Source: an uncultured Eubacteriales bacterium (GTDB lineage Bacteria > Bacillota > Clostridia > Oscillospirales > Oscillospiraceae). From it: a stretch of DNA of 64,000 nt. Below the pieces are notes generated by a model, which was not told the DNA's origin, searched no databases, and worked only from the letters and a program-made list of their open reading frames with translations. Position numbers and translations under genes: made by a program. The stretch lies in the NCBI GenBank assembly GCA_900546515.1, contig URDG01000008.1, forward strand, positions 5,806-69,805. Direction: 5' to 3'. Below are positions 25,316 through 32,617 of this stretch, in pieces; the first letter of the stretch is position 1, and each line of letters starts with the position of its first letter.

Positions 25316-26854
25316 TCACCTTTCAACGTTTTTGTATATCTCTGCTGCGGTGTACCATGGGGAAATATCTTTTCTTTGTTCGCTTTCAGGCAATTCGTCG
25401 AAAGGGACAAGAAGATTATGTTTTTTTCTGACATTATTCCGAACAGGGGCGTAGCTCCAGTTATTTAAAAAATGATAGCGTTCCCAGCGAATATGCTCTA
25501 TGCGCTCGAGCTCTGACCGCTCGTCGGCGGACATTGTATCCAGCTTTTCGAGCGCGTGGGAAGCGGCGTCCTGATCGGCTGCATATTTATCGCCCAAAAG
25601 CACAGCCATTTTTACATTTATATGGTCAGCTTGAGCCACATTTGAATACCGCGTGAAATTGCTGAGGCTGCGCCAATCACTGAGCATGCTTTCGCAATTC
25701 AGACAGCCGGTGCCGCTGTGATCGCACTGAACGGAGCGGGCATTGCATGCGTATTGAGAGAAATAGCGCGCATGTATGATCTGTGCAGCTTTGAGCGACG
25801 TGTCATCCATTATTATCTCTGGGGTGCATAGCTCCTTGTCAGTGCCGAATACCGTTATGCTGCACCCGTCTGTATTCCACAGTTCGCCCAGAGCATATGA
25901 GCTTGATGCACGGATATGTATATTTCTGACGCAGCAGTACCGCGTGAGCAGATTCAAGGTCCGTATATTGTTCATATCGCTATCGTCAGCCAGAATGATT
26001 CGATCCGCCTGCTCAATCAGCGGTTGAGAGCATTCCCACGATTCACTGTGAAAGAAAAGACTGTCCCGTCCATCCACCTGACGGCCGAATTCAGCTATAC
26101 TGCCCAATTCGGTGTGAATGGCGCGGTATTCACCGAAATCACCAAAAATATCATAGCGTATACCGCCGTGCGAGGAAAATATATTTTGCACCAGCGCCTG
26201 ATTGAGAAGTTCCTGCGCAAAGCTGCCGGAGCCTATAAGCAATATACGGTGGCTTGAGGATGAGACGCTGAGCGGATAATCTGCCCAATATTTTCTTGCG
26301 CAGTTCTCGGCAAGGTTGCACAATATTATATTTTTATTAGTATAGTTTGCACGGACAAGCTTATCAGTGCATATGTAGACGGTTTTTGCGTCGCCGAAAA
26401 AAGTGTTTTTACCGTTTTGAATACACATGAGCATATCGGATTCGTCATTGAAGGAGACCATATGCTGCGCTGCTTTTCTGCCGAGCGTACTATCACCGCT
26501 TATACCGCGCCGTCCCAGTGCCGAGGAGAGAATTTCAATGTACCTGCTGTCTCCGTGCAGTGCAACGGCATCGCCGTGTAATACATGCCACGCGCCGCCG
26601 ATATGCTTGAAAAACCCGCTGAGCGCGGCCAAAAGGGCGGTAGCAGTCATAAGAGGAGCGGTCCAGCGCGCGATCTGCATAATTGTGCTTACGTTGGCCG
26701 GATCGCCGTCAAAATCAATAAGATATAGTCTGATGCTGCTGTACATTGCATTGAACAGCCCATTGTCATACAATTGGATATATGATATGGTTCCCAATAT
26801 AAATGGCAGGACAAAAGCTGCGGCCTTCAGCAGTCGTTTGGCTTTTTTGTTCAT
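25316..26854 (-). CDS. Two-helix membrane protein with Rossmann (TrkA-N-like) and C-terminal RyR domain
   Basis: A 512-residue protein. Two hydrophobic helices lie at about residues 8-27 and 64-82. A cytosolic part follows, with HVLHGDAVALHGDS near 90 and a nucleotide-binding-like loop RILLIGSGSFAQELL near 203, suggesting TrkA-N type Rossmann folds. The last 70 residues contain ELERIEHIRWERYHFLNNW, then YAPVRNN and HNLLVPFDELPESEQ, which match the ryanodine-receptor repeat (RyR) domain found in some prokaryotic conflict systems. A cysteine cluster CDHSGTGCLNC lies near 380. It is the first gene of the TIR pair. I infer a nucleotide-sensing membrane receptor or channel; no activity is demonstrated. 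Confidence 0.75.
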   Translation of the reverse strand: MNKKAKRLLKAAAFVLPFILGTISYIQLYDNGLFNAMYSSIRLYLIDFDGDPANVSTIMQIARWTAPLMTATALLAALSGFFKHIGGAWHVLHGDAVALHGDSRYIEILSSALGRRGISGDSTLGRKAAQHMVSFNDESDMLMCIQNGKNTFFGDAKTVYICTDKLVRANYTNKNIILCNLAENCARKYWADYPLSVSSSSHRILLIGSGSFAQELLNQALVQNIFSSHGGIRYDIFGDFGEYRAIHTELGSIAEFGRQVDGRDSLFFHSESWECSQPLIEQADRIILADDSDMNNIRTLNLLTRYCCVRNIHIRASSSYALGELWNTDGCSITVFGTDKELCTPEIIMDDTSLKAAQIIHARYFSQYACNARSVQCDHSGTGCLNCESMLSDWRSLSNFTRYSNVAQADHINVKMAVLLGDKYAADQDAASHALEKLDTMSADERSELERIEHIRWERYHFLNNWSYAPVRNNVRKKHNLLVPFDELPESEQRKDISPWYTAAEIYKNVER

Positions 26855-26896
26855 ATTATTACCCCGGATATTACAATAAACTTTAAAAGTGTATCT

Positions 26897-26919
26897 ACAT
26901 AATCTGGTTTACATAAATA
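26897..26919 (+). repeat. Copy 3 of the 23-bp repeat, right boundary of TIR/RyR module
   Basis: Matches copy 2 at 22 of 23 positions. It overlaps the last codons and stop of the bofA-like gene. Module insertion beside the 3' end of a gene, with a duplicated end, would leave this pattern. Confidence 0.65.
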
Positions 26920-27169
26920 ACTTTATCAACACCATAATGATAACGCCCGGAATACCTAGTATACCGGCGACAAGGCAGTTTACGAAATTGATCCCAAGCG
27001 AAAAGTCGAAGAATCCGCCTATTATTTCCTCCACGAGCAGCAGCAGAAAGCCGAGTCCGGCGTGCAGCAGCAGCTTTATTGCCAGCTTGAGCGGTGCGGA
27101 GAGCAGGCGGAGAAAGACATATGCCGCGACGATCATTGCGGCGATTTCGAGAATAGTAGTAAGATCCAT
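26909..27169 (-). CDS. BofA-family protein (pro-sigma-K processing inhibitor family)
   Basis: An 86-residue protein with two or three membrane helices, the size of BofA (87 residues in Bacillus subtilis). The C-terminal INFVNCLVAGILGIPGVII followed by LIKLF is the strongest match to the family. BofA sits in the outer forespore membrane and restrains the SpoIVFB protease that activates sigma-K. Its presence suggests a spore-forming lineage, although homologues occur in non-sporulating relatives. AAAGGAAG lies before the ATG. The stop codon is inside a 23-bp repeat. Confidence 0.8.
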   Translation of the reverse strand: MDLTTILEIAAMIVAAYVFLRLLSAPLKLAIKLLLHAGLGFLLLLVEEIIGGFFDFSLGINFVNCLVAGILGIPGVIIMVLIKLFM

Positions 27170-27290
27170 AGTAAATTTGCTTCCTTTCTGTTTTCAACGC
27201 AGGCAGAAAATAGCAGATTATTTTTGCAGGCCGTGCAGATAATATGATCAGACGATTCTTCCGCGCGGCGCGAGAGATATATGCTGCGGT

Positions 27291-27320
27291 TTGTTATCCA
27301 TATTATAGACTATATATAAT
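27291..27320 (+). promoter_or_regulatory. Promoter with overlapping inverted repeat before a possible small RNA
   Basis: TTGTTA at 27291-27296 and a perfect TATAAT at 27315-27320 with an 18-base spacer. ATCCATATTATA and TATAATGGAT form an imperfect inverted repeat across spacer, -10 and start site, as expected for an operator. Confidence 0.5.
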
Positions 27321-27326
27321 GGATAC

Positions 27327-27436
27327 ATCCAAAACGGGAAATTGTCAAGCGGTAGGAGAGTTTTCCCGTAAAAAGAAAATATCCGCCGCGGAGCGGGCTG
27401 CAAAGTGCATCAATGCACTCACTGCGGCCCGCTTTT
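27327..27436 (+). ncRNA. Candidate small structured RNA of about 110 nt
   Basis: Between the promoter at 27291 and the next gene there is no credible reading frame but two stable structures: ACGGGAAA pairs with TTTCCCGT around a 20-base loop, and AGCGGGC pairs with GCCCGCT around an inner AGTGCAT/ATGCACT stem, ending in TTTT. This reads as a short transcript with its own terminator. I do not recognise the RNA family. It accounts for the otherwise geneless stretch 27170-27573 together with the two flanking promoters. Confidence 0.45.
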
Positions 27437-27490
27437 GCATTTGAACCGGTAAATAAGCTTATACATATGCACAATGATACGAGACGGGAC

Positions 27491-27519
27491 TTGAAAGAGA
27501 GCCAAAAATAAACTATAAT
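27491..27519 (+). promoter_or_regulatory. Promoter of the three-gene envelope operon
   Basis: TTGAAA at 27491-27496 and TATAAT at 27514-27519, 17-base spacer. The leader begins with ACCGCC that can pair with GGCGG at 27552-27556 just upstream of the ribosome-binding site. Confidence 0.75.
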
Positions 27520-27573
27520 AATTTACCGCCTTTTTTTATGACTGCTGTAAAGGCGGAAGAGGAGGGTATCTGC

Positions 27574-28278
27574 GTGAGCGGAATTTTTGTCCTGTATATT
27601 ATAATTATTACCGCCGCAGCGATTGCCGGCATAGTATTCATCCTGCGCAGCAGCGGGCGGGTAAAGCCGCTGCCGGCAGTTTTGGCTGTTGTTCTTGCAG
27701 GGACGGCTGCGGCAGTCTGCGCCTACGGAAGTCAGGCCGGAACGCTCTATGCAAAAGCGGAGGGAGATCCGCAGGCTATTGTGCAGACTTTTTTTGACAC
27801 GGTGTGCGTGGGCGACTATGACACGGCATATGCATGTCTTGAGAACTACAGCAGCCTTGGTTTGGAAAATACGCCGTCCTCAGAGTCGGGACGCCTTGTA
27901 TACGACGCTCTGAAAAAGAGCTACAGCTATGAGCTTCAGGGCGGGGCGGAGGTCGACAAGCTCACCGCGCAGCAGAATGTCAGCTTTACATATCTCGATC
28001 TCAGGGCTATGGAGACCGATGTGGAGACGGAGACTGGCAGCGTGCTCGAGCAGATGGTAAGATCACGGAAGCGCAGCGAGATATATGATTCCGAAGATAA
28101 TTTCCTACCTGCCGTCACGGACGAGGCATATGAGACGGCGGTAAAAAATGTGCTGGCCAATGCAGCGGATTACTACAGGACGGATGATCTCACGGTCACG
28201 CTTGACTATATTGACCGGCAGTGGCTGATAAATGCAGACGGCAGTCTGCTCGGCGCCCTCGCGGGCGGCACTGCATGA
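27574..28278 (+). CDS. Membrane-anchored hypothetical protein with NTF2/DUF4878-like domain
   Basis: A 234-residue protein of unknown function. Two hydrophobic helices at about residues 4-24 and 32-50 are followed by an outside domain with DPQAIVQTFFDTVCVGDYDTAYACLENY, the typical opening of small NTF2/DUF4878-like lipoprotein domains. The GTG at 27574 follows AGGAGGG with seven-base spacing; an ATG at 27538 lies in the leader hairpin without a ribosome-binding site. It is first of three genes that encode envelope proteins. Confidence 0.75.
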   Translation: MSGIFVLYIIIITAAAIAGIVFILRSSGRVKPLPAVLAVVLAGTAAAVCAYGSQAGTLYAKAEGDPQAIVQTFFDTVCVGDYDTAYACLENYSSLGLENTPSSESGRLVYDALKKSYSYELQGGAEVDKLTAQQNVSFTYLDLRAMETDVETETGSVLEQMVRSRKRSEIYDSEDNFLPAVTDEAYETAVKNVLANAADYYRTDDLTVTLDYIDRQWLINADGSLLGALAGGTA

Positions 28279-28298
28279 AGAAGTAAGGAGTTATCCAT

Positions 28299-29789
28299 AT
28301 GAGTGATAAAACGGGTTACGATTTTGACCTCGACGATATACTGGCGGAATTTTCATCATATTCAGATAAGCTGACAAACGACAAAACCGCAGATGGCCGG
28401 CCGGCAAAACCGGCGGAAGCGCCGCCCGCCGCCAAAAAGGAGCCTGCGCCTCAAGTGCAGCCGCAGCAGGCCAAAGCTCCGGTGCAGCCGGAAAAGCCGG
28501 CTCACGATAAAGTCCGCGCCGCGCGTCCGAATGACCCGCGCCCGGTGAAAGCACCTGTGCGCGCGGAAAAGGAGCAGATTCAGAGGCCGTCGCCGCGGCG
28601 CAATGATGCGGCAGAGGAGAACGAGGCGCGGCCACGCAGCGTGTCAGCGCCTGTGCGCGTGTTTTTGAGCGTCGTTTCCTTTGTGCTGATGCTCGTGCTT
28701 GTGTTCTGGATAGGAGCCAATGTTCATCCCGGTACAGAAAGTGCCGTATCTGATACCGCAGGCGCAGCAAAGACCGATCTTGTAAACAGACTGAATGTCT
28801 ACATGAACAATCTTGCCAGCGATGCGCTTGGCAGTCTGGCCTATATCAAAAAGCAGTATATTCTCGATTATTACACGACCGTTGCGCCGAAGCCCGATTC
28901 CTCGAAGTTCGGTACTGTCAGCATTGATGAGGCCAGCAAGGTCATGGATGTTGTTGAGCAGGCCAAAAGCTATGGGCTGCTTGACGGGCAGGATGTGATA
29001 TTCGACCCGGAGACGAAATTTTATTGGGATTCGGATATAAAGTACTACTGCGATGAGACGATACTCGTTATCTGCTGGAAAGAGCAGATCAACAACCGTG
29101 TGTGCTCATGCGTTGAGGTAAAGATAGCGGACGGCTCGCAGATACGCCGCAAGATCATGAACGACACGTTCGGCTCGTCGGAATGGGGGTATGCCTCGGA
29201 GCTTGCCCGAAGCGCAAACGCCGTTGTTGCGATGAATGCAGATTTTTATATGTACCGCAATCTTGGCGTATGCGTGTATCAGGGTCAGATTGGACGGTTT
29301 GAGACCTCATGCGATGTGCTGTTCATCAATGCGGACGGCGACTTCGTAATGAAGCGCGCCGGGGAGCTTGGCGATCAGGCTTCGCTGCAGCAGTTCATTG
29401 CGGACAATAACATTCAGTTCAGCATGTCGTTCGGCCCGATACTTGTTCAGGACGGCGAGCTTCAGCAGCTCAGCGGCAGCTACGCAGGCGGGATGGGCGA
29501 GATGTATCAGCAGTATTCCCGCGCGGGCATAGGTCAGTATGATAAGCTGCATTATCTCTATATGACTGTCAACCATTCAAATGACGGCACACCGCGCGCG
29601 GATGTCAACGAGTTTGCCAAGATCATTTACAGCAAGGGCGTCAGGGATGCATATAACTTTGACGGCGGCCAGACGAGCGAGATCGTATTCGATGGGCAGA
29701 TGTACAACTATGTTGACTGGGGCAATGAGCGCCTTGTGAGCGATATACTTTATTTTGCCACGGCAATTCCCGAACAGGAGGTGGGCTGA
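28299..29789 (+). CDS. Membrane-anchored phosphodiester glycosidase (NAGPA domain) protein
   Basis: A 496-residue protein. An acidic N-terminus is followed by a Pro/Ala/Lys-rich linker (residues 30-115), one membrane helix at about 122-144, and an external domain. The C-terminal half has NADFYMYRNLGVCVYQG, FSMSFGPILVQDGE and AYNFDGGQTSEIVFDG, the hallmarks of the phosphodiester glycosidase (NAGPA/exopolysaccharide) domain that cleaves GlcNAc-phosphodiester bonds in surface polymers. The stop overlaps the next start by one base, coupling it to an Lgt-like gene. Confidence 0.82.
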   Translation: MSDKTGYDFDLDDILAEFSSYSDKLTNDKTADGRPAKPAEAPPAAKKEPAPQVQPQQAKAPVQPEKPAHDKVRAARPNDPRPVKAPVRAEKEQIQRPSPRRNDAAEENEARPRSVSAPVRVFLSVVSFVLMLVLVFWIGANVHPGTESAVSDTAGAAKTDLVNRLNVYMNNLASDALGSLAYIKKQYILDYYTTVAPKPDSSKFGTVSIDEASKVMDVVEQAKSYGLLDGQDVIFDPETKFYWDSDIKYYCDETILVICWKEQINNRVCSCVEVKIADGSQIRRKIMNDTFGSSEWGYASELARSANAVVAMNADFYMYRNLGVCVYQGQIGRFETSCDVLFINADGDFVMKRAGELGDQASLQQFIADNNIQFSMSFGPILVQDGELQQLSGSYAGGMGEMYQQYSRAGIGQYDKLHYLYMTVNHSNDGTPRADVNEFAKIIYSKGVRDAYNFDGGQTSEIVFDGQMYNYVDWGNERLVSDILYFATAIPEQEVG

Positions 29790-30808
29790 TGAACGCTATA
29801 GCGGTTTCTGCCGGCAGACTCACCGTTTACTGGAATTCGATCGTAATAATTCTCGGTCTGCTCTCCGGCCTGCTACTGAGCCTTTCCCTTTGCGGGAAAA
29901 AGTGTCGGGCGTCTGCGGTGCTCTGCTTCTATCCGCTTGCTGCTGTTTTTTCGGTAGTATTCAGCCGCCTTATACACTGGTACAGCTATATGGAGCAGTA
30001 TGCATCGTTTGCCGCGGCGATCACGGATTACGGCAGCGGCGGTTACTGCATCACCGGCATCCTGCTCGGCGCGCTGCTTGCCGGAGCGATAGTGCGCAGG
30101 CTTGGCCTTGTATGGCGCGCCGGTTCGCTTTTTGATGCGGTGATACCGGGAGCCGTTATGAGCATGGCATTCATAAGGCTTGCGGACGTTTTCGGGACGG
30201 CCTGCCGCAGCAAGATTACAGTCATGCTGCCGATTCTGCAGAGACTGCCGTTTGCGATAGCGGCGACGGATTCGGCGGGGAACACGGTATATAAGTTTGC
30301 GACGTTTTTCATGTCCTTTGTTCTGCTGCTTGTCCTGTCGCTTGCGCTTGTGCGTTTCTGCGCTGAGCGCCGCGATGTGCGGATGATACCCGGAATAAGC
30401 GGCACGGGCAATATTGCGCGGATAGGACTTGTTCTGTTCGCGGCGATAGAGATAGTGCTTGACAGCACGCGGAGTGACCCGGTGTCCATACATTTTGCGT
30501 TTCTGACGATGCTGAACAAATATGTTGGCTTTATAAGCGTGACGATGTTTGCGTGCGCTGTCAGCATACTCTGCATCTTTATCCACTATTATAAGGGGGT
30601 AAGAAGAACGCCCGGACACGGTAAGGCTGCGGCGCTGCTTCTTGCCGGATATATCATTTCTCTGGCCGGAGTTGGTGGGACAGAGTATCTTGTCCAACGA
30701 TTTACGGGCATGTTCGTGCTTTACCGCAGTATTCAGACTCTTGCTGCTGCGCTGATGGCGTTTGTCGTCTGCCGCTGTTACGGTATTTGCTGCGAGGATC
30801 AGGACTGA
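29789..30808 (+). CDS. Lgt-like polytopic membrane protein lacking the classical signature
   Basis: A 339-residue protein with about eight hydrophobic helices. The layout and the segments FSRLIHWY and GGYCITGILLGALLAG resemble prolipoprotein diacylglyceryl transferase (Lgt). The conserved Lgt GRIGNFxN-type signature is represented only by MAFIRLADVFGTAC, so the usual active-site Arg/Asn set is not preserved. It may be a paralogue with another substrate or a non-enzymatic partner of the NAGPA-domain protein it overlaps by one base. Assignment rests on partial similarity. Confidence 0.6.
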   Translation: MNAIAVSAGRLTVYWNSIVIILGLLSGLLLSLSLCGKKCRASAVLCFYPLAAVFSVVFSRLIHWYSYMEQYASFAAAITDYGSGGYCITGILLGALLAGAIVRRLGLVWRAGSLFDAVIPGAVMSMAFIRLADVFGTACRSKITVMLPILQRLPFAIAATDSAGNTVYKFATFFMSFVLLLVLSLALVRFCAERRDVRMIPGISGTGNIARIGLVLFAAIEIVLDSTRSDPVSIHFAFLTMLNKYVGFISVTMFACAVSILCIFIHYYKGVRRTPGHGKAAALLLAGYIISLAGVGGTEYLVQRFTGMFVLYRSIQTLAAALMAFVVCRCYGICCEDQD

Positions 30809-30848
30809 GCGCTGATAAAGCCGCGCGGAATGCTGCGGCGCTTCCATA

Positions 30849-30899
30849 AAAAATTCCACCCGCCGGTGTACTGCAATGGGACCGGCGGGTGGAATTTTT
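30849..30899. terminator. Bidirectional terminator
   Basis: A perfect 19-bp stem starting AAAAATTCCACC pairs with its complement at 30881-30899. It separates the envelope operon from the convergent small gene. Confidence 0.92.
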
Positions 30900-30910
30900 G
30901 TTGAAACTTA

Positions 30911-31252
30911 TTACAGCAGCTCTTTCTTCGCAAGAATTGCAGCAACGGTAGAGCAGGCGGGGCAGTCGCAGTATTTTGCACCGGATGCCTTGAGCTCCTC
31001 GGCATGCGCAAGAAACTTCTTCTGACCCTCTGCGCCGAAATACTTCACAGCGGTGTCCGAGCCTGCAAAAGCGAGGAGATCATCAATAGGCTCGATATCC
31101 TCCTCAAGCTCCTTTATGAATTTCTTGGCCTCTTCTGCCTGACGCTCGGTGCCGACAGAGGCAAGATAAGCCTGTGCGGCGGCCTTGGCCTCTGCACAGC
31201 AGCTGGAAGCTGCAATAAGCTCGTTGATTTTGTCAATAATATATGTGTCCAT
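30911..31252 (-). CDS. Conserved small helical protein with C-terminal CDCPAC motif
   Basis: A 113-residue soluble, helix-rich acidic protein with a pair of cysteines at the N-terminal SSCCAEAK and a YCDCPACS motif near residue 96. I believe it belongs to a clostridial family sometimes labelled Hsp90-like, but nothing here resembles the Hsp90 ATPase, so the name should not be used. The cysteine motif could bind metal or act in redox. It has its own promoter, ribosome-binding site (ACGGAGG) and terminator. Confidence 0.75.
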   Translation of the reverse strand: MDTYIIDKINELIAASSCCAEAKAAAQAYLASVGTERQAEEAKKFIKELEEDIEPIDDLLAFAGSDTAVKYFGAEGQKKFLAHAEELKASGAKYCDCPACSTVAAILAKKELL

Positions 31253-31283
31253 GAAAAAACCTCCGTAAATTTATTATGTATCC

Positions 31284-31312
31284 ATTATACTACGATGCGG
31301 GATATATGGCAA
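31284..31312 (-). promoter_or_regulatory. Promoter of the CDCPAC small protein
   Basis: On the minus strand TTGCCA (31307-31312) and a perfect TATAAT (31284-31289) are 17 bases apart. Confidence 0.75.
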
Positions 31313-31326
31313 GAGACGGCGCGTGT

Positions 31327-32421
31327 TCAATGATCGGATTTCAGGCCGGCGCCGCACATGGTTATGAGGCAGTCGGAAGTCTTGCCGTATATCCGGCAGT
31401 ACTCGAGATATGCCGCGTAGTTGGCCGCGGTGGTATGCTCACAGTATATACCCTTTTGCGCAAGCGCGGCGCGTGCAGCCAGTATTTTGCCCTCCGGCGC
31501 GTGTACAAAGCGGACGTTATGCTTCCTGCACAGGGCGAGTATCTCTTTACCGCGCATGGGCTTGCCGATTGCTATGCCTTCCGCGAGAGTAGGCGATGGA
31601 ATGACTCCAACCGGCGTATCTGAGCCGCTGGCCGATGCGCGCAGGAGCGGGTCGCAGTTCTCGCTCTGCAAGGCAATGACCTGCGGCATTCTGTCTATAA
31701 CGCCGCTGCAGAGAAGATGCTCCAGCGCGTACATGGCGCCGAGAAACAGAGTCCCGTTCCCGACAGGGATAACGATGTTTGCCGGAATACGCCCGAGCTG
31801 TTCGTATGTTTCATAGATATAGGTTTTGGTTCCTTCGTAGAAAAAGGGATTGTATACATGATTTGCATAATATACGCCGTCATGCTCGACCTTTGCGCGG
31901 CAGACCTCCGCGCAGTGGTCGCGCGTGCCCGGTACGACGGTGCATACCGCGCCATGCGCGCGGATCATGTCGATTTTCTTCGGTGAGGTACCTTCCGGAA
32001 CGAATATCTCACAGGCGATACCGGCCTTTGCGCAGTAGGCGGCAACGGAATTACCGGCATTGCCGCTGCTGTCCTGTACTACCCTGTCAACGCCTATTGC
32101 CTTGCAGTGTGAGATCAGCACTGCCGCACCGCGGTCCTTGAAGGATAGCGTCGGCATGAAATAGTCCATTTTAAGCAGGACGTCTTCGTCAAGGCGGACT
32201 ACCGGCGTCATTCCCTCGCCGAGGGTGATCGACCGCCAGCTGTCGCCGTCGAGCGCCATATATTTGCGGTAGCGAAACTCGCTCCACTCGTGAGTGTCAA
32301 TCCCGCTGAGGGTAAATCCAGGCGGAGCGTAGTCAAGAGTCCAGAGCCCGCCGCAGCTGCAATGGGGTTTACGTGTGCCTGTAGACTCTATATGACCGCA
32401 TTTTGAGCATACAAAGTTCAT
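31327..32421 (-). CDS. Threonine-synthase-like PLP enzyme with N-terminal zinc ribbon
   Basis: A 364-residue fold-type II PLP enzyme. Four cysteines in CSKCGH and HCSCGG form an N-terminal zinc ribbon as in many threonine synthases of the ThrC2 type. The PLP lysine lies in LSFKDRGA near residue 94, the phosphate-binding segment is SSGNAGNSVAAYC and the cofactor ring-binding region is PVGNGTLFLGA. Threonine synthase converts phosphohomoserine to threonine; a related lyase or ligase activity cannot be excluded since no thr genes are adjacent. It stands alone with its own promoter and operator-like palindrome. Confidence 0.82.
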   Translation of the reverse strand: MNFVCSKCGHIESTGTRKPHCSCGGLWTLDYAPPGFTLSGIDTHEWSEFRYRKYMALDGDSWRSITLGEGMTPVVRLDEDVLLKMDYFMPTLSFKDRGAAVLISHCKAIGVDRVVQDSSGNAGNSVAAYCAKAGIACEIFVPEGTSPKKIDMIRAHGAVCTVVPGTRDHCAEVCRAKVEHDGVYYANHVYNPFFYEGTKTYIYETYEQLGRIPANIVIPVGNGTLFLGAMYALEHLLCSGVIDRMPQVIALQSENCDPLLRASASGSDTPVGVIPSPTLAEGIAIGKPMRGKEILALCRKHNVRFVHAPEGKILAARAALAQKGIYCEHTTAANYAAYLEYCRIYGKTSDCLITMCGAGLKSDH

Positions 32422-32461
32422 TTTATATCTTCCTCCAGCTCTTAATGGTGAAAAAATGATA

Positions 32462-32481
32462 TTATCCGATTGGCCGGATAA
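32462..32481. promoter_or_regulatory. Palindromic operator candidate for the threonine-synthase-like gene
   Basis: TTATCCG and CGGATAA are perfect inverted arms separated by six bases. The site starts right after the -10 on the minus strand and covers the expected start site. Confidence 0.55.
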
Positions 32482-32510
32482 ATTATAATTTATGGAGAAT
32501 GGAAAGTCAA
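32482..32510 (-). promoter_or_regulatory. Promoter of the threonine-synthase-like gene
   Basis: On the minus strand TTGACT (32505-32510) and TATAAT (32482-32487) are 17 bases apart. Confidence 0.75.
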
Positions 32511-32617
32511 TTTAAAAGGAGAAGCAGGATAACATGTAATAAGGAAAACTTGTCATTGTGCATAATGATTTGCGCCCGTGTTTGTGTTATATTGAACAGC
32601 AAAGGTGGGATGGTATC

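Noticed and set aside
22296..26854. Classification of the TIR/RyR pair as Thoeris.
   Set aside because: There is no ThsA-type SLOG or sirtuin partner, and the TIR protein is membrane-anchored with a beta-propeller, unlike ThsB.
26906..26933. A 28-bp minus-strand sequence resembling a chromosomal dif site (arms GGTGTTGATAA and TTATGTAAACC around a six-base centre).
   Set aside because: Most of the XerC-like arm is bofA coding sequence and the other repeat copies share only the XerD-like arm. A real dif would need a position near the replication terminus, which cannot be judged here.
27244..27444. A 66-codon plus-strand frame across the geneless stretch.
   Set aside because: No ribosome-binding site, composition unlike a protein, and it runs through the promoter and hairpins of the candidate RNA.
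30911..31252. Assignment of the 113-residue protein as an Hsp90-type chaperone.
   Set aside because: There is no ATPase fold or Hsp90 motif; the name appears to be a database carry-over.
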